Shown here: positions 5,857 through 6,837 of the stretch, in pieces
How positions within the stretch are numbered: the stretch's first letter is position 1
Layout: each line of letters starts with the position of its first letter
Assembly (NCBI GenBank): GCA_015223015.1
Contig: JADFWK010000010.1
Coordinates: forward strand, 1-6,837
Reading direction: 5' to 3'
DNA: 6,837 bases
DNA from: Pseudomonadota bacterium
Lineage (GTDB): Bacteria > Desulfobacterota > DSM-4660 > Desulfatiglandales > B25-G16
The notes under the pieces: generated by a model
Databases searched by the model: none
Told to the model about the DNA's origin: nothing
Seen by the model: the letters and a program-made list of their open reading frames with translations, nothing else
Position numbers and translations under genes: made by a program

Positions 5857-5877
5857 TTATGTGATTTATTATGTGAT
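5857..5877 (+). repeat. Tandem TTATGTGAT upstream of the DapF-family gene
   Basis: TTATGTGAT occurs at 5857-5865 and again at 5869-5877, a 12-bp period, about 50 nt before the ATG at 5930. The TGTGA core resembles a CRP/FNR-family half-site, but the copies are direct rather than inverted. It could be a regulator site or a simple AT-rich duplication. Confidence 0.25.
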
Positions 5878-5929
5878 AAAGTATTAACGCTCGTTGCGGT
5901 TTCACTTTTAGACAAGGAAAGAGAATACT

Positions 5930-6775
5930 ATGCGGTTCTTCAAGTATCATGCACTCGGGAATGACTACATCGTGTTAAATCCTCCCGATGTTGGGGGCCA
6001 ATTAACTCCACTCCAAATTCGATCAATTTGCCATCGTAATTATGGTATCGGGTCAGACGGTATTCTGTTTGGTCCCCTGGAAAGTGCAGAATGTGATTTT
6101 GCTCTGCGCATCTTCAACCCTGATGGCAGCGAGGCAGAAAAAAGCGGAAACGGGCTGCGTATTTTCTCTCGGCACCTTTGGGAAAAGGGACTCGTTGGCA
6201 AGGAGCCATTCACGATATGGACGGCCGGAGGAACGGTACAATCCCAGGTCCGCGGGGAAGGTGAAAGCGTTACCGTCGATATGGGCAGGGTGAGCTTTGA
6301 CAGTACCCAGATACCTGTCGAGGGACCACCACGGGAAGTCATAAACGAAACAATTGTTGTTGATGGCCAGGAATTACAATTCTGTGCAGCTACGATCGGG
6401 AATCCGCACTGTATAGTTCTATGCGATGAGGTCTCTGAGGAAGAGGCTCGGAAATGGGGTCCGCTGATCGAAACGGATACTCGTTTTCCTAATCGAACAA
6501 ACGTCCAGTTTATGAAAATCTTGGATCGTGCAAACATCCAGATCGAGATCTGGGAGCGTGGCGCCGGGTATACCCTGGCGTCGGGCAGCAGCAGTAGCGC
6601 AGCAGCGGCCGTTGCCCACCGGCTCGGGTTCTGCGACTCTCACATAGGTGTCCACATGCCGGGAGGCAAGATTGACATCACCGTGTCAGGGGACTTCTCG
6701 ATTTCAATGATCGGACCAGTCGCCAAGATCGCCGAAGGAACCATTTCATCCGAGATATTCAATCAGGCCATCTAG
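5930..6775 (+). CDS. dapF: DapF-family (diaminopimelate epimerase-like) protein lacking both catalytic cysteines
   Basis: The protein is 281 aa, the usual DapF length, with both halves of the fold. Family motifs are clear: FFKYHALGNDYIV at the start, GSDG (41-44), FNPDGSEAEKSGNG (62-75), IGNPH (156-160), NRTNVQF (188-194) and WERGAGYTLASGS (208-220). Residues matching the substrate-binding set of characterised DapF are kept: Asn11, Asn158, His160, Asn191, Glu209 and Arg210. Yet the two active-site cysteines that act as acid and base are replaced: GNGxRC has become GNGLRI (Ile78), and ERGxGxTLAC has become ERGAGYTLAS (Ser218). Ordinary two-thiol racemisation of LL- to meso-diaminopimelate is therefore unlikely. 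The symbol reflects family only; the role is unknown, perhaps another amino acid or a related isomerase or lyase step as in the PhzF branch of the fold. AAGGAAAG at 5914-5921 supports the start. No lysine-pathway genes are adjacent. Confidence 0.85.
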   Translation: MRFFKYHALGNDYIVLNPPDVGGQLTPLQIRSICHRNYGIGSDGILFGPLESAECDFALRIFNPDGSEAEKSGNGLRIFSRHLWEKGLVGKEPFTIWTAGGTVQSQVRGEGESVTVDMGRVSFDSTQIPVEGPPREVINETIVVDGQELQFCAATIGNPHCIVLCDEVSEEEARKWGPLIETDTRFPNRTNVQFMKILDRANIQIEIWERGAGYTLASGSSSSAAAAVAHRLGFCDSHIGVHMPGGKIDITVSGDFSISMIGPVAKIAEGTISSEIFNQAI

Positions 6776-6837
6776 CCAGTCAATGAGCAGTAGGTCACAT
6801 TCTTACACCTTTTTATCTCTGGCATTTTGGTTGAGCA

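Noticed and set aside
6040..6537. 165-aa open frame on the - strand
   Set aside because: It lies wholly inside the DapF-family gene, which has clear family motifs; the antisense product shows low-complexity Ser/Pro composition and no recognisable domain.

Overview
The window is bacterial and of moderate GC. An exported protein with a signal peptide sits next to a CcdA/DsbD-type membrane thiol-transfer protein, which suggests a cell with an oxidising or thiol-active extracytoplasmic space, probably Gram-negative. The gene mix and the long, relic-like spacers would fit an environmental anaerobe of the Desulfobacterota or a neighbouring phylum. That placement is a weak inference, because no rRNA or marker gene is present. 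Six clear genes lie on the + strand. There is at least one plausible small gene on the - strand, and several spacers hold open-frame scraps.

Left part (1-1947): a gene-poor, AT-rich flank (1-409) leads to an apparent two-gene operon. The first gene encodes a metallo-beta-lactamase (MBL) fold hydrolase of the COG1237 type, unusual in carrying a signal peptide. The second encodes a six-helix CcdA/TauE-type membrane protein. The two overlap by 17 nt, so they are probably translationally coupled. A 67-nt nested stem-loop follows immediately.

Middle (1948-4434): a 198-residue protein whose second half resembles a macro domain; a convergent small - strand gene with a strong ribosome binding site; about 425 nt of spacer; then a second, unrelated MBL-fold protein of the RNase Z/PhnP type behind a good sigma-70 promoter. 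An ATGAGTAA overlap at its 3' end opens a short frame that quickly dies. More gene scraps follow.

Right part (4435-6837): a near-consensus promoter drives a membrane-anchored SpoIIE/RsbU-type PP2C phosphatase with a leader of about 130 nt. A DapF-family protein comes next. It keeps the substrate-binding residues of diaminopimelate epimerase, but both catalytic cysteines are replaced (Ile78, Ser218). The last 62 nt hold nothing I can identify.

Apart from the 410-1880 pair, the genes appear to be separate transcription units with no evident common pathway. The strongest leads are the cysteine-less DapF paralogue and the exported MBL plus thiol-transporter pair. No CRISPR array, tRNA, rRNA or intact mobile element was seen.
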